Assembly (NCBI RefSeq): GCF_013149295.1 | Contig: NZ_JABGCB010000011.1 | Coordinates: 153,712-217,711 of the forward strand | DNA from: Novosphingobium sp. SG751A | Lineage (GTDB): Bacteria > Pseudomonadota > Alphaproteobacteria > Sphingomonadales > Sphingomonadaceae | Direction of reading: 5' to 3' | Length of the DNA stretch: 64,000 nt | In this document: positions 48,281 to 57,420 of the stretch, piece after piece | Layout: each line of letters begins with the position of its first letter | How positions within the stretch are numbered: the first letter of the stretch is position 1 | Notes under the pieces: generated by a model | Told to the model about the DNA's origin: nothing | Database searches by the model: none | The model's input: only the letters and a program-made list of their open reading frames with translations | Translations under genes and position numbers: made by a program

Positions 48281-49678
48281 TTACTGGCGAACCGGTCCCC
48301 ACGAAGGGTCCGATCCATCGACCGGCGTGGGCAAACGCCGTTCATTCCGACCCGTCAGGTCCACCTGCCAGATGCTGGTCTTGCCGGTACCCTTTTCGGT
48401 GCGGAAAAATTGGATGATACGGCCGTTGGGCGCCCATGTCGGGGCCTCGTCCTGCCATGCATTGGTCAGATAGCGCATGCCGCCGCCATCAACCCCCATC
48501 ACCGCAATGCGCAGATTGCCCGCGATATGGGTAAAGGCAATCTGGTCCCCGCGCGGGCTCCATTCAGGCGTGGCCGCGCGGCCGCCGAAAAAGCTGATGC
48601 GGCGCTGGTTGCTGCCATCGGCGTTCATCACGTAAATCTGCTGGCTGCCGCCGCGATCGCTTTCAAACACGATCTTGCTGCCATCGGGCGAATAGGACCC
48701 GCCGACATTGATCCCCGGCGTCTCGGTCAGCTTCTGGCTGATCCCGCCATTGGCCGATACGCGATAGATATTCGTGTTGCCCGCCGATGCCATCGAATAC
48801 AGGATCCACTTGCCATCGGGCGACCAGCGCGGGGCAAAGGCAGGGCTGCCCGGTTCGGCGATCATCTTCTGGCTCGCGCTTTCCACGTCATAGACATAGA
48901 TGCGCGGGCGACCATTGAGATAGGACAGATAGACGATCTTGCGATAATCGGGCGAGAAACGCGGGGTCAGCGCCATGGCCTGCCCGGTGGTGATAAACCG
49001 GTGGTTCGCCCCGTCGCTGTCCATGATGGCCAACCGCTTCATCCGGTGATCCTTGGGCCCGGTTTCCGCGATATAGGCGATGCGGCTGTCAAAGAAGGGG
49101 CTTTCCCCCGACAGGCGCGAATAGACCGTATCGGCGCATTTATGCGCGGCCCGGCGCCAGTCGCCCGGCGCCATTTCCCATGTGGCCTTCACCAGTTGCT
49201 GACGCAGGCTGACGTCATACAGGTAACAACCCACCACCAGATTGCCGTTGCTGGCCGCCGAGACGCTGCCATGCACCAGCATTTCGGCGCCGCGCGTGCT
49301 CCATGTGGGGAAATCGGGCGTCAGCACCTGGATGATCGGGATCGGCGGCAGGCTGTTGGGGCCGGTGGGCTTGAACAGGCCGTTATTCTTCAGGTCCCCG
49401 GTGATCACCTCGGCAATCGCGCGGCCCACCTGCGCGGTGCTGCCCGCGCTAGCGGCGGTGGGCACATCGGCGTTGGTGGCAAAACTGGGGATGGCGATGC
49501 CAAGGCTTTGCCAAGCGGTGTCATCCGAAACCGTGCCGGTCAGCACGCCATTGTCGGCGGCGGGCGGCGGGTTGGGCGTCACCATCGGGGCGGGGGCGAT
49601 GGTCTGGGCATGAATCGCGCCGGCGGCCATCAAGGCCGCGCCAGCCAGAAGCCCGTAAGAGAATTTACGCATCATCAT
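48281..49678 (-). CDS. tolB: Tol-Pal system protein TolB
   Basis: 465 aa periplasmic beta-propeller. The signal peptide is about residues 1-25 (FSYGLLAGAALMAAGAIHAQ). The N-terminal domain is followed by WD/PQQ-like blades: FSPDYRKIVYLSYLNGRPRI, WSPDGKWILYSMASAGNTNI, YSPDGSKIVFESDRGGSQQI, WSPRGDQIAFTHIAG and WAPNGRIIQFF. The start is one of three consecutive ATGs; 49678 overlaps the tolA stop by 4 bp (ATGA), indicating coupling. TolB links Pal to TolA. Confidence 0.97.
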   Translation of the reverse strand: MMMRKFSYGLLAGAALMAAGAIHAQTIAPAPMVTPNPPPAADNGVLTGTVSDDTAWQSLGIAIPSFATNADVPTAASAGSTAQVGRAIAEVITGDLKNNGLFKPTGPNSLPPIPIIQVLTPDFPTWSTRGAEMLVHGSVSAASNGNLVVGCYLYDVSLRQQLVKATWEMAPGDWRRAAHKCADTVYSRLSGESPFFDSRIAYIAETGPKDHRMKRLAIMDSDGANHRFITTGQAMALTPRFSPDYRKIVYLSYLNGRPRIYVYDVESASQKMIAEPGSPAFAPRWSPDGKWILYSMASAGNTNIYRVSANGGISQKLTETPGINVGGSYSPDGSKIVFESDRGGSQQIYVMNADGSNQRRISFFGGRAATPEWSPRGDQIAFTHIAGNLRIAVMGVDGGGMRYLTNAWQDEAPTWAPNGRIIQFFRTEKGTGKTSIWQVDLTGRNERRLPTPVDGSDPSWGPVRQ

Positions 49679-50685
49679 TGGGACAGGTTCCTGTCGAAAC
49701 GCCATTGCACATGTTTCCATGCTTCATAGAGATCGGGCGGCAAAGGAAAAGGTGCCGCAAGTTTGACCGCGCGTATTGCATTTTCGCGATGCAGCCCGGC
49801 TTGCGGATGGTTGCTGGCGGTCACGCCTTCCTGACGCACCACCGTGACCGGCCCAGCCAACGTGCCGTCCGGGTTGAGGTCAAAGGCCAGAATCGTGACC
49901 AACTGATCGGTTTCCACCCCCTGCGGCACGCGCCAATGCGGCTTCAACTGGCGGCTGATCGCGCCCGAGAGCGCGGCCTTGACCCCCGGCCCGATTACGG
50001 CGGCGGGCGGGGTCTGCGCCTTGCCCGCGGGGCCGGCGCCAAAACCTTTCAGGAAATCGACGCCGATGCGGCTGCCGCCTGCGGGCTTGTTGGTGGCCGG
50101 TTTGGCGGCCTCAGTCTTGGCCTCCTGCTTGGCGGCCTCTTTCTTAACGGGGGGCGCCTTGCTGCCATGGGCCGCCGCAATCGCGGCTGAGATCGGGTCT
50201 GCCTTGGCCGGGGTCGGCTTGGCGGGTGCGGGCTTAACCGGCGCAGGCTGAGGCTTCGGCATGGGCGCGGGCTTGGGCGGCGGCGCGGGATGCGGCTGCG
50301 GGGCCGGACGCGGCGGCGGCGGGGCCGGTTGCGGCTTGGGCTGCGGCACGGGCTTGGGCGGCGGCGGGACCGGCACGGGCTTGGGTGCCGGCTGGAGCGC
50401 AGGCGCCGGTTGCGGCGCAGGTACGGGCACGGCCATCGGCTGGGCCTCGCCCAGTTGCGGGGCCAGATCGGGCGCGGCCTCCTCGCGGCTGGTCGAAACC
50501 GCCTCCTTGGCCACATCCTCGGCCAGCGTCACCTGCATCCGCTGCGGGCGCGGCAAGGGCGGAGCGGAAGGCTGCAAAGCCAGCACCGCCACCAGCGCCA
50601 CATGCCCCACCACCGCGACGCCAAGGCCAATCGCCTCGCCCCGGCTCAGGCCCTTGCGGCTGGAATAGGTTTGGGCCAGCGGCAT
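49675..50685 (-). CDS. tolA: Tol-Pal system energy transducer TolA
   Basis: 336 aa. A short cytoplasmic start, one transmembrane helix (about 18-38), a Pro/Lys/Ala-rich rod (about 85-200) and a C-terminal TonB/TolA domain ending AWKHVQWRFDRNLSQ. The rod is proline-rich rather than the long alpha-helical TolAII of E. coli, as usual in alphaproteobacteria. MPLAQTYSSRKG was taken as start; the upstream frame overlaps tolR. TolA carries proton-motive energy from TolQR to TolB-Pal. Confidence 0.92.
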   Translation of the reverse strand: MPLAQTYSSRKGLSRGEAIGLGVAVVGHVALVAVLALQPSAPPLPRPQRMQVTLAEDVAKEAVSTSREEAAPDLAPQLGEAQPMAVPVPAPQPAPALQPAPKPVPVPPPPKPVPQPKPQPAPPPPRPAPQPHPAPPPKPAPMPKPQPAPVKPAPAKPTPAKADPISAAIAAAHGSKAPPVKKEAAKQEAKTEAAKPATNKPAGGSRIGVDFLKGFGAGPAGKAQTPPAAVIGPGVKAALSGAISRQLKPHWRVPQGVETDQLVTILAFDLNPDGTLAGPVTVVRQEGVTASNHPQAGLHRENAIRAVKLAAPFPLPPDLYEAWKHVQWRFDRNLSQ

Positions 50686-50689
50686 GGAA

Positions 50690-51154
50690 TCAGGGCTTCT
50701 TCGCAGTTTCGGCGGGCGCACCGCCCGCCACCGTTACCAGCGAAATGGCGGTGATCCCGGCGCGATTCAATTCGCCCATCACACTCACCACGCGGCCATA
50801 TTCCAGCGCCTTGTCCGCACGCAGCGTCACCAGCGGCATCGCCCCATCGGCCCCGCGCGGCAGGCTGCCCACCCGCTCGACCAGTTCGCCGGGCGAAAGC
50901 TCGTCATCATCGAGGAACACGCGCCCCTCGGCATTCATCGTGATCGTCACCTGCTTGGGCGTCTGGTCCAGCGGCTTGGCGCGGCTGTCGGGCAAGGAGA
51001 TCGGGATACCCGCCTTCATCAGCGGCGCGGTGACCATAAAGATGACCAGCAGCACCAGCATCACGTCGACCAGCGGCGTGACGTTGATTTCGGCCATCGG
51101 CGCGCGACTGCCCCGCCCTCGCCGCTTCGAAAATTTATGGATGCCCATCGCCAT
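50690..51154 (-). CDS. tolR: Tol-Pal system protein TolR (ExbD family)
   Basis: 154 aa. One transmembrane helix containing the proton-relay Asp: EINVTPLVDVMLVLLVIFMV. The periplasmic ExbD/TolR domain follows (QVTITMNAEGRVFLDDDELS and PLVTLRADKALEYGRVVSVM). It forms the energising motor with TolQ and is 3 bp downstream of tolQ and 4 bp upstream of tolA. Confidence 0.97.
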   Translation of the reverse strand: MAMGIHKFSKRRGRGSRAPMAEINVTPLVDVMLVLLVIFMVTAPLMKAGIPISLPDSRAKPLDQTPKQVTITMNAEGRVFLDDDELSPGELVERVGSLPRGADGAMPLVTLRADKALEYGRVVSVMGELNRAGITAISLVTVAGGAPAETAKKP

Positions 51155-51157
51155 GGA

Positions 51158-51865
51158 TCAAAGCCCGTCCAGCTCGCGAGACAGGCTCGCATGGAAACGG
51201 TCGGCAAAGCGTTGCAGGCGCGATTCAAAGCTGTTCACGATATGCGAATAGCGGTTGTAGCCGATCACCGCCGGAATGGCCGCGAACAGGCCGATGGCGG
51301 TGGCAAACAGCGCCTCGGAAATGCCGGGCGCGACGACCGAGAGCGAGGAATTCTGCTGCTGGCCGATCTGGAAAAAGCTGTTCATGATGCCCCAGACGGT
51401 GCCGAACAGGCCGACGAAGGGCGCGACAGAACCCACCGTGGCAAGGAAATTCAGCCGGTCGGCCAGAGATTCGGCCTCAGCCGCCACCACACTGTCCATC
51501 ACCGAGGCGAGGCGCTGGCGCGCGCCCGAGCGGTCGATCTTGCCCGTGGCCGAACGGCGCCATTCGGCCAGAGCCGCGCTCACCACCTTGGCCACCGGCA
51601 GATCGGCATTCTTGCCGCCGCCGCGCTCGGCCTGAAACGCGTCAATGTCGCGCGATTTCCAGAATTCGCCCTCATAGGCCTCCGACTGTCGGCGCAGCGA
51701 TGCCATGCGAAAGCCGAAGGACAACAGGATCGTCCACACCCATACGCTGGCCAGAACCAGACCGCCCATCACCACCCGCACGACAATATCGGCGTCCAGA
51801 AACAGCTTGACAGGATCGAGATGGGTAGAGCCGGCAGCGGCAGCAAGCAGGTCGAGGTCGGTCAT
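51158..51865 (-). CDS. tolQ: Tol-Pal system protein TolQ (ExbB family)
   Basis: 235 aa with three transmembrane helices: about 27-47, then [20 protein letters not shown] and [20 protein letters not shown], the two conserved pore helices. Together with TolR it forms the proton channel that drives outer-membrane constriction. Start overlaps the ybgC stop by 4 bp (ATGA). Confidence 0.97.
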   Translation of the reverse strand: MTDLDLLAAAAGSTHLDPVKLFLDADIVVRVVMGGLVLASVWVWTILLSFGFRMASLRRQSEAYEGEFWKSRDIDAFQAERGGGKNADLPVAKVVSAALAEWRRSATGKIDRSGARQRLASVMDSVVAAEAESLADRLNFLATVGSVAPFVGLFGTVWGIMNSFFQIGQQQNSSLSVVAPGISEALFATAIGLFAAIPAVIGYNRYSHIVNSFESRLQRFADRFHASLSRELDGL

Positions 51866-52386
51866 GGGGTTCCCGGTTGGTTGGGGCTTAAATCAATGGA
51901 TGCCGGAATGGTTCCGGCCAAAAACTGGGCAAAGGTGGCGCGCCATTGGGCGGGCTGTCGGCGCGGGCGGCCATCGGGGGCGACAAAGCCCACCCGAACG
52001 GATGCCTGCGTCAGCAGCGCGCCTTTCTGAACGGCGCCTTTCTCAACACTGGCCCGCCTGAACGCGGCTTGAACCAGCCGGATGCTGGCCGCGCCCAGTT
52101 CCTCGATCCGCGTTTCAATCAGCACATCGTCGTCAAGGCGCGCAGGCGCGGCATAGCGGATGGTCATTTCGGCCACGGCATAGGCCCCCTCGCCCGCCTC
52201 CTGCGCGCCGCGCTGGTCCACATGCAGCAGGCGCAGCATATCCGAGCGGGCACGCTCGAACCAGCGCAGATAATTGGCATGATAGACCACGCCCGACAGG
52301 TCGGTATCCTCGAAATAGGCCCGCACCGCATAGAGATGCGCAAGGCCATCGAAGCAGCCGGAAGGGGGGAGAGGCAGGGCGTTCAT
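51862..52386 (-). CDS. ybgC: Tol-Pal-associated acyl-CoA thioesterase YbgC
   Basis: 174 aa hot-dog-fold thioesterase. Catalytic Asp in YFEDTDLSGVVYHANYLRWF, followed by ARSDMLRLLHV. In E. coli YbgC hydrolyses short-chain acyl-CoAs and associates with phospholipid metabolism, and the gene heads the tol operon. The same order ybgC-tolQ-tolR-tolA-tolB-pal is complete here, all in tight or overlapping arrangement. Confidence 0.95.
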   Translation of the reverse strand: MNALPLPPSGCFDGLAHLYAVRAYFEDTDLSGVVYHANYLRWFERARSDMLRLLHVDQRGAQEAGEGAYAVAEMTIRYAAPARLDDDVLIETRIEELGAASIRLVQAAFRRASVEKGAVQKGALLTQASVRVGFVAPDGRPRRQPAQWRATFAQFLAGTIPASIDLSPNQPGTP

Positions 52387-52450
52387 AATTGTCGCTGAAT
52401 CTAGCCCGCCCTTGGCGCAAAGAGCAACCCGCCCTTGCGAATAAACGCGC

Positions 52451-52828
52451 TTATTGGGCGATCATGCGCCCAAGCGGCTTGCCGCCGAACAGGTGAACAT
52501 GCAGATGCGGCACTTCCTGTCCGCCATCCATGCCCACATTGGCGAGCAGCCGATAGCCGGGCGCCACGAGCCCCTGTTCGCGCGCGACATGACCGACGGC
52601 GCGGATGAAGCCGGCAATTTCCTCGGCCGGGGCATGGGCCGAAAAATCGTCCCACGACACATAGGCGCCCTTGGGGATCACCAGCACATGCACCGGCGCC
52701 TGAGGCGCGATATCATGAAAAGCCAGCGCGAAATCGTCCTCATAGACCTTCTTCGCCGGGATCTCACCGCGCAGGATGCGGGCAAAGATGTTGCCGTGGT
52801 CATAGGCAAGCGTGGGGTCGATCGGCAT
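52451..52828 (-). CDS. HIT-family (histidine triad) protein, HinT-like
   Basis: 125 aa, single HIT domain. NIFARILRGEIPAKKVYEDD opens the fold, VHVLVIPK is the core strand and PHLHVHLFGGKPLGRM carries the histidine triad. These are nucleotide hydrolases or phosphoramidases acting on AMP-linked substrates. It starts 3 bp after hisE stops on the same strand, an association common in alphaproteobacteria, so the two are cotranscribed. Confidence 0.95.
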   Translation of the reverse strand: MPIDPTLAYDHGNIFARILRGEIPAKKVYEDDFALAFHDIAPQAPVHVLVIPKGAYVSWDDFSAHAPAEEIAGFIRAVGHVAREQGLVAPGYRLLANVGMDGGQEVPHLHVHLFGGKPLGRMIAQ

Positions 52829-52831
52829 CGG

Positions 52832-53170
52832 TCAGTCTTCCTTGCGGCTGGCTTTTTCGACGATCCCGCTCACGCCTTCGCGGCGGTCCAGTTCGTCGGT
52901 GATCTCGGTCAGGGCAATGCCCTTGGCGTTCAGCAACACCAGCAGGTGGAAAATCAGATCCGCCGATTCCCCGATCAGCCCAGCGCGATCATCGGCCATG
53001 GCCGCGATCACCGCCTCGACAGCTTCCTCGCCCACCTTCTGGGCGATCTTGGCCACGCCGCGCGCGTTCAGCTTGGCCACATAGGAGGAGGAAGGATCGG
53101 CGGCGGCGCGCTGGGCGATGGTGGCTTCAAGCCGGGCCAGCGTGGCCAAGGGACGGACGGTGTCGTTCAT
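52832..53170 (-). CDS. hisE: Phosphoribosyl-ATP pyrophosphatase
   Basis: 112 aa, MazG-like helical fold. It hydrolyses PR-ATP to PR-AMP, the second step of histidine synthesis. KIAQKVGEEAVEAVIAAMAD and GESADLIFHLLVLLNAKGIA hold the Glu and Asp metal ligands. Start MNDTVRPLATLARLE matches the family; a 12-codon extension is unlikely. Separated from hisF by a small membrane-protein gene and an AT-rich spacer. Confidence 0.95.
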   Translation of the reverse strand: MNDTVRPLATLARLEATIAQRAAADPSSSYVAKLNARGVAKIAQKVGEEAVEAVIAAMADDRAGLIGESADLIFHLLVLLNAKGIALTEITDELDRREGVSGIVEKASRKED

Positions 53171-53215
53171 GCCGCCTGCGATGGGGCGGTCGCGCCGCGC
53201 CGTCAAGCCCGGAAG

Positions 53216-53410
53216 TTACGCCATAGCGGGCGTATTGGCCTTGGCGGGCCGACTGCTGCCGCGATAGCCCAGCATCAGCCCGGCCAGCCCCAGCGCCGCC
53301 ATCGCCATGTTCGACGAGGTCAGGCCCGCCAGCCCATGCGATGCGAGCATCGGTTGCAGCAACATCGCGCCGATCAGCAAGAGGGCCGCGATATTCAGAA
53401 ACAGACGCAT
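53216..53410 (-). CDS. Small two-helix membrane protein (64 aa)
   Basis: MRLFLNIAALLLIGAMLLQP and ALGLAGLMLGYRGSSRPAKA give two hydrophobic segments with a short Lys-rich tail. GGGGAG lies 7 nt before the ATG, so translation is likely. No family is recognised. It is between hisE and hisF; the 141 bp that follow (to 53551) are AT-rich with no gene, in contrast to the rest of the window. Confidence 0.6.
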   Translation of the reverse strand: MRLFLNIAALLLIGAMLLQPMLASHGLAGLTSSNMAMAALGLAGLMLGYRGSSRPAKANTPAMA

Positions 53411-53551
53411 GAAATACTCCCCGATTGACGGAGATAGTTAATGCACAATGCGTGCCATTTAGTTAAGCATATGATTTAGAATAATTTATATATTAACTAT
53501 AAGTGTCATTTGGTAAAAATTCCGACACTGTCCGTTAATCAATTCCCGCCT

Positions 53552-54316
53552 TCAGCCGCCCCGCGCCGGCAGCCCCGCCGCCCGCAGCGCACCATGCGCC
53601 TGGGCAATCGAATGTTTGCCAAAGTGGAAGATGCTGGCCGCCAGAACCGCGCTGGCATGGCCCTTGGTCACGCCCTCAACCAGATGGTCGAGATTGCCCA
53701 CGCCGCCGCTGGCGATGACAGGAATTCCGACACTGTCGGCAATTTTTCGCGTCAGTTCCAGATCATAGCCCGCCTGCGTGCCGTCGCCATCCATGCTGGT
53801 CACCAGCAATTCGCCCGCGCCCAGTTCGGTCAGGCGCACCGCATGTTCGATCGCGTCAATGCCGGTGGCCTTGCGCCCGCCATGGGTAAAAATCTCCCAT
53901 TTGCCCGGAGCCACACCGCGCGCGTCAACCGAGGCCACGATGCACTGGCTGCCGAACTTCTCGGCAATGTCGCGCACGACCTCGGGGCGGCTGACGGCGG
54001 CGCTGTTGACCGCCACCTTGTCCGCACCCGCCAGCAGCAGCGCGCGCGCATCCCCGGCGCTGCGCACGCCGCCGCCCACGGTCAGCGGCATGAAGCAGAC
54101 CTCGGCCGTGCGGCGCACCACATCGAGCAGCGTCCCGCGCCCCTCATGGCTGGCGCTGATATCCAGAAAGCACAATTCATCCGCCCCCGCCGCGTCATAG
54201 GCCCGCGCCTGCTCCACCGGGTCGCCCGCATCGATCAGGTCGACAAAGTTCACGCCCTTTACCACGCGGCCATCGCGGACATCGAGGCAGGGAATTACGC
54301 GGATACGAACGGTCAT
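53552..54316 (-). CDS. hisF: Imidazole glycerol phosphate synthase subunit HisF
   Basis: 254 aa TIM barrel that forms IGP and AICAR with ammonia delivered by His[41 protein letters not shown], and [19 protein letters not shown] with the catalytic Asp residues are present. Start [15 protein letters not shown] longer reading frame runs back through a repeat element and should not be annotated. The GGAGG of that repeat, 9 nt upstream of the ATG, is the only visible ribosome binding site. Confidence 0.98.
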   Translation of the reverse strand: MTVRIRVIPCLDVRDGRVVKGVNFVDLIDAGDPVEQARAYDAAGADELCFLDISASHEGRGTLLDVVRRTAEVCFMPLTVGGGVRSAGDARALLLAGADKVAVNSAAVSRPEVVRDIAEKFGSQCIVASVDARGVAPGKWEIFTHGGRKATGIDAIEHAVRLTELGAGELLVTSMDGDGTQAGYDLELTRKIADSVGIPVIASGGVGNLDHLVEGVTKGHASAVLAASIFHFGKHSIAQAHGALRAAGLPARGG

Positions 54317-54323
54317 TTTCTCA

Positions 54324-54543
54324 TGCCTCCGGCGGGCAAAGGGATTCGATCCCTTTGCAATCCCGTTAATGGGTGGCGCCCTGCCCGAAACATCGGCGCC
54401 ATGCATATTATAGCCTGCGGCGCGGCGAAGGAGCGCTAAAGGCGCCGCAGGCTTTACAATTCAAACGGCGCGTATCGCCAACCAAGGCCGAACCACAAAC
54501 GCCACGCAAACAGTCATGGGAGCGCGAGGGTCTAGACCCTCGC
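54324..54543. repeat. Composite palindromic element, copy 6 (short arm left, A-B type) inside the his operon
   Basis: Left end TGCCTCCGGCGGGC with hairpin CAAAGGGATTCGATCCCTTTG; centre ATAGCCTGCGGCGCGGCG (from 54410) with CGCCGCAGGCTTT (to 54455); right end perfect palindrome GCGAGGGTCTAGACCCTCGC (54524-54543). The long-arm B end lies 9 bp after the hisA stop and the short-arm end 7 bp before the hisF ATG, both on the minus strand. Confidence 0.93.
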
Positions 54544-54552
54544 ATCTATCCC

Positions 54553-55281
54553 TTAGTCTTTCGAAGCCATCGCAATCGCTGCGGCCAGATCGAGCTTGCC
54601 CTCAAACAGCGCGCGACCAGTGATCACACCCTCGATCCCGTCCTCCGCATGCAGAGCCAAAAGGCGAATATCGTCCAGCCCCTTGACCCCGCCCGATGCG
54701 ATCACGGGAATATTCACCCGCCGCGCCAGATCGACCGTCGCCTCGATATTCGCGCCTTTGAGCAAACCGTCGCGGCCAATGTCCGTGAAGAGCAGCGAGG
54801 CCACGCCCGCATCCTCAAACCGGCGGGCCAGATCGACCACCGCCACGTCCGACACATCGGCCCAGCCCTGCGTGGCCACAAAGCCATCGCGCGCGTCCAC
54901 AGCCACGACGATGCCGCCGGGGAACTCTTTCGCCATGTCCTTGACGAATTCGGGGTCCTTCAGCGCCGCCGTGCCCATCACCACGCGCGACACGCCAAGG
55001 TTGAACCAGCCCTCAACCGATTCGCGCGTGCGGATGCCGCCGCCCAGCTGCACATGGCCTTCAAAGCTTTGCAGGATCGCTTCGACCGCCTCGCGGTTTT
55101 CCGCCCGGCCCGCGAAAGAGCCGTCCAGATCGACCACATGCAGGAACTGGCTGCCCGCATCGGCAAAGATCTGCGCCTGCGCGGCGGGGTTGTCGCCATA
55201 GACCGTGGCGCGGTCCATATCGCCCTCGGCCAGACGGACGACCTGACCACCCTTGAGGTCGATTGCGGGAAAAACGATCAC
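54553..55281 (-). CDS. hisA: 1-(5-phosphoribosyl)-5-[(5-phosphoribosylamino)methylideneamino]imidazole-4-carboxamide isomerase
   Basis: 242 aa TIM barrel that isomerises ProFAR to PRFAR. IVFPAIDLKGGQVVRLAEGD with the catalytic Asp, QLGGGIRTRESVEGW, and SGGVKGLDDIRLL are conserved. GTG at 55281 is preferred: GGAG lies 8 nt upstream, and GTGA overlaps the hisH stop by 4 bp. Another in-frame GTG nine bases upstream is less well placed. Confidence 0.96.
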   Translation of the reverse strand: MIVFPAIDLKGGQVVRLAEGDMDRATVYGDNPAAQAQIFADAGSQFLHVVDLDGSFAGRAENREAVEAILQSFEGHVQLGGGIRTRESVEGWFNLGVSRVVMGTAALKDPEFVKDMAKEFPGGIVVAVDARDGFVATQGWADVSDVAVVDLARRFEDAGVASLLFTDIGRDGLLKGANIEATVDLARRVNIPVIASGGVKGLDDIRLLALHAEDGIEGVITGRALFEGKLDLAAAIAMASKD

Positions 55282-55898
55282 AGCTTCCACTCCAGAAAAC
55301 GGGCCAGCAGCGAGAGACCATAGGACTGGCTCTTCTCGGGGTGAAATTGCACACCAAGGATATTGTCGCGCCCCACGGCAGCGGTCACGCCCCCGCCATG
55401 GTCGGTCATGGCCACGATATGGTGGCCATCTTCGGCAACAAATTCATAGGAGTGCAGGAAATAAGCCTCGCCCGGCTCGATCAGCGGGGCGTGGGGTTGG
55501 ACGCCCACATCGTTCCATCCCATATGTGGGATCTTGATGGTGGGGTCGGCGCGCTCAATCAGGCGCACTTCGCCCGGAATCCAGCCAAGGCCGGCGGTGA
55601 CGCCATGCTCGACGCCCTGCGTGGCCAGCAATTGCATGCCAACGCAGATGCCAAGGAACGGCGCCTCGCCCACCATCACGCGCTCTTCCATCGCAGCGAC
55701 AAGGCCGGGGATCGCGCGCAACCCTTCCGCACAGGATTTGAACGAGCCGACGCCGGGCAGCACGATACGATCGGCGGCGCGCACCACATCGGGGTCGGCG
55801 GTGATCTTCACCGCTTCGGCCCCGGCGGCTTTCAGCGCATTGGCCACCGAATGCAGGTTGCCCGCGCCATAGTCGATCAGGGCCAATACTTCAGACAT
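55278..55898 (-). CDS. hisH: Imidazole glycerol phosphate synthase glutaminase subunit HisH
   Basis: 206 aa class I glutamine amidotransferase that supplies ammonia to HisF. The nucleophile Cys is in PFLGICVGMQLLA, the His-Glu pair in LGVQFHPEKSQSYG. VLALIDYGAGNLHSVANAL opens the protein. GAGGTGAG is a strong ribosome binding site. It is 8 bp downstream of hisB. Confidence 0.97.
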   Translation of the reverse strand: MSEVLALIDYGAGNLHSVANALKAAGAEAVKITADPDVVRAADRIVLPGVGSFKSCAEGLRAIPGLVAAMEERVMVGEAPFLGICVGMQLLATQGVEHGVTAGLGWIPGEVRLIERADPTIKIPHMGWNDVGVQPHAPLIEPGEAYFLHSYEFVAEDGHHIVAMTDHGGGVTAAVGRDNILGVQFHPEKSQSYGLSLLARFLEWKL

Positions 55899-55906
55899 GA
55901 CTCACC

Positions 55907-56515
55907 TCAGCCATTCAGAGTTCCATCCCCAAGCAGGCCCTTGGTCGAAGGCACAGCCCCGCCCTTACGGGGGTCCAGCTCGACCGCCGTGCGCAAAGCG
56001 CGGGCAAGGCCCTTATAGATGCCTTCAATGATATGGTGGTTGTTCTGGCCATAAAGCACTTCGATGTGCAGCGTAATGCCGGCTGCCTGAGCAAAGGAAT
56101 GGAACCAGTGTTCGAACAGTTCGGTGTCCATCTCGCCCAGCTTGTGGACGGTGAAAGCAGCCTTCCACACCAGCCAGGGACGGCCCGAAATATCGAGCGC
56201 CACACGGGCCAGCGCCTCGTCCATCGGCGAATAGACCTGACCATATCGGCCGATCCCTGCCTTGTCGCCAAGCGCGGCCGACACGGCCTGACCGATGGCG
56301 ATGCCGCAATCCTCGACCGTGTGGTGCTGGTCGACATGCAGGTCGCCCTTGATCTTCACGGTCATGTCGATCAGCGAGTGGCGCGACAATTGCTCCACCA
56401 TATGGTCGAGAAAGCCGATGCCTGTTGAGACATCATACTTCCCCGATCCATCGAGGTTCACTTCCACGAGAATATCGGTCTCGTGCGTCTTGCGGGCGAT
56501 ACGGGCGGTGCGCAT
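55907..56515 (-). CDS. hisB: Imidazoleglycerol-phosphate dehydratase
   Basis: 202 aa, monofunctional HisB without a phosphatase domain. [20 protein letters not shown], then [17 protein letters not shown] and [19 protein letters not shown] with [18 protein letters not shown] contain the Mn-binding His/Glu sets. It starts the hisB-hisH-hisA-[repeat]-hisF transcript. The upstream gap to sspB (divergent) is 95 bp, and no leader peptide rich in His codons was seen. Confidence 0.97.
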   Translation of the reverse strand: MRTARIARKTHETDILVEVNLDGSGKYDVSTGIGFLDHMVEQLSRHSLIDMTVKIKGDLHVDQHHTVEDCGIAIGQAVSAALGDKAGIGRYGQVYSPMDEALARVALDISGRPWLVWKAAFTVHKLGEMDTELFEHWFHSFAQAAGITLHIEVLYGQNNHHIIEGIYKGLARALRTAVELDPRKGGAVPSTKGLLGDGTLNG

Positions 56516-56610
56516 GGCGTGCCTATATACCCGACGGCGGCGCGATCAATAGGTTTCGCTGCGCATATCCCCTCTTGACCATCCAGCCCCCAAGCGCCAC
56601 TTGAGAGCCC

Positions 56611-57108
56611 ATGACCGATGATACGCCTGACAGCCTGATCCCCTATGACGAAATCGTGCAGGAAGCGCTGCGCGCCGTGGTGGGCCGCGTGCTCGGCCAG
56701 GTGGCCAGCACGGGCGGCTCGCTGCCGGGCAATCACCATTTCTACATCACTTTCAAGACTCAGGCGCCGGGAGTCGATATTCCCGCCCACCTCAAAACCC
56801 GCTTTCCCGATGAAATGACCATCGTGCTCCAGAACAAGTTCTGGGATCTGAATGTGGGCGAGGACCATTTCTCGGTCGGGCTGACCTTCAATCAGGTGCC
56901 CGCCATTCTGATGATCCCCTTTGCCGCGATCACCGCCTTTGTCGATCCGGCGGTCGATTTCGGCCTCCAGTTTCAGGCCTCGGTCGAGGACATGGAACCC
57001 GAACTCCACGATGAAGCCGAAAACGACTCGCCCGACGGCGACAGCCCCATCGCAACCAGCGAGGATGGCTCAAATGTCGTCACGGTGGATTTCGGACGCA
57101 AGAAGTAA
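56611..57108 (+). CDS. sspB: SspB-family ClpXP adaptor protein
   Basis: 165 aa alphaproteobacterial SspB (SspB-alpha). DSLIPYDEIVQEALRAVVGR and NHHFYITFKTQAPGVDIPA open the SsrA-binding fold; FWDLNVGEDHFSVGLTFNQV and IPFAAITAFVDPAVDFGLQF follow. The acidic tail ends NVVTVDFGRKK, which serves as the ClpX-docking peptide in the family. It delivers ssrA-tagged proteins to ClpXP. Divergent from hisB. Confidence 0.92.
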   Translation: MTDDTPDSLIPYDEIVQEALRAVVGRVLGQVASTGGSLPGNHHFYITFKTQAPGVDIPAHLKTRFPDEMTIVLQNKFWDLNVGEDHFSVGLTFNQVPAILMIPFAAITAFVDPAVDFGLQFQASVEDMEPELHDEAENDSPDGDSPIATSEDGSNVVTVDFGRKK

Positions 57109-57113
57109 ATCCG

Positions 57114-57377
57114 ATGAGCGCGCCCAAACTTTCCAGCCTGATCCGCCAGAACGGCCAGTCGCTGGTCAGGAAGGCCGTCGATACGATCATCGTGCAGGAC
57201 AAGGCGGGCGATCAGCAGCGCATCTCGCTGCCCCGCAAGCTGGCCGGTTTCGCGCTGACGAAGCTGGCCACGCGGTCGGTTCCCGGCGCGATCCTCGTGG
57301 GCGGGGTGCTGCTGGCCAAACATCTGCACGACCGCAAGCAGGAACACAAAAAGGACAAGGACGAAGGGGCCAAATAA
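57114..57377 (+). CDS. Small protein with hydrophobic segment and Lys-rich tail, unknown function
   Basis: 87 aa: a polar N-terminal half (SLIRQNGQSLVRKAVDTIIV), one hydrophobic stretch (VPGAILVGGVLLAKHL) and a charged tail HDRKQEHKKDKDEGAK. It is 5 bp after sspB and probably cotranscribed. No family is recognised; DNA- or membrane-binding by the tail is possible but unsupported. Confidence 0.7.
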   Translation: MSAPKLSSLIRQNGQSLVRKAVDTIIVQDKAGDQQRISLPRKLAGFALTKLATRSVPGAILVGGVLLAKHLHDRKQEHKKDKDEGAK

Positions 57378-57420
57378 ACAGGCCCCTTGATCGCGCGGCG
57401 ATGTTGCGGCATCGGACGCC

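Noticed and set aside
53518..53737. 15-bp direct repeat AATTCCGACACTGTC, once after hisF and once inside hisF
   Set aside because: About one or two such exact repeats are expected by chance in 64 kb, and neither copy has other similarity around it.
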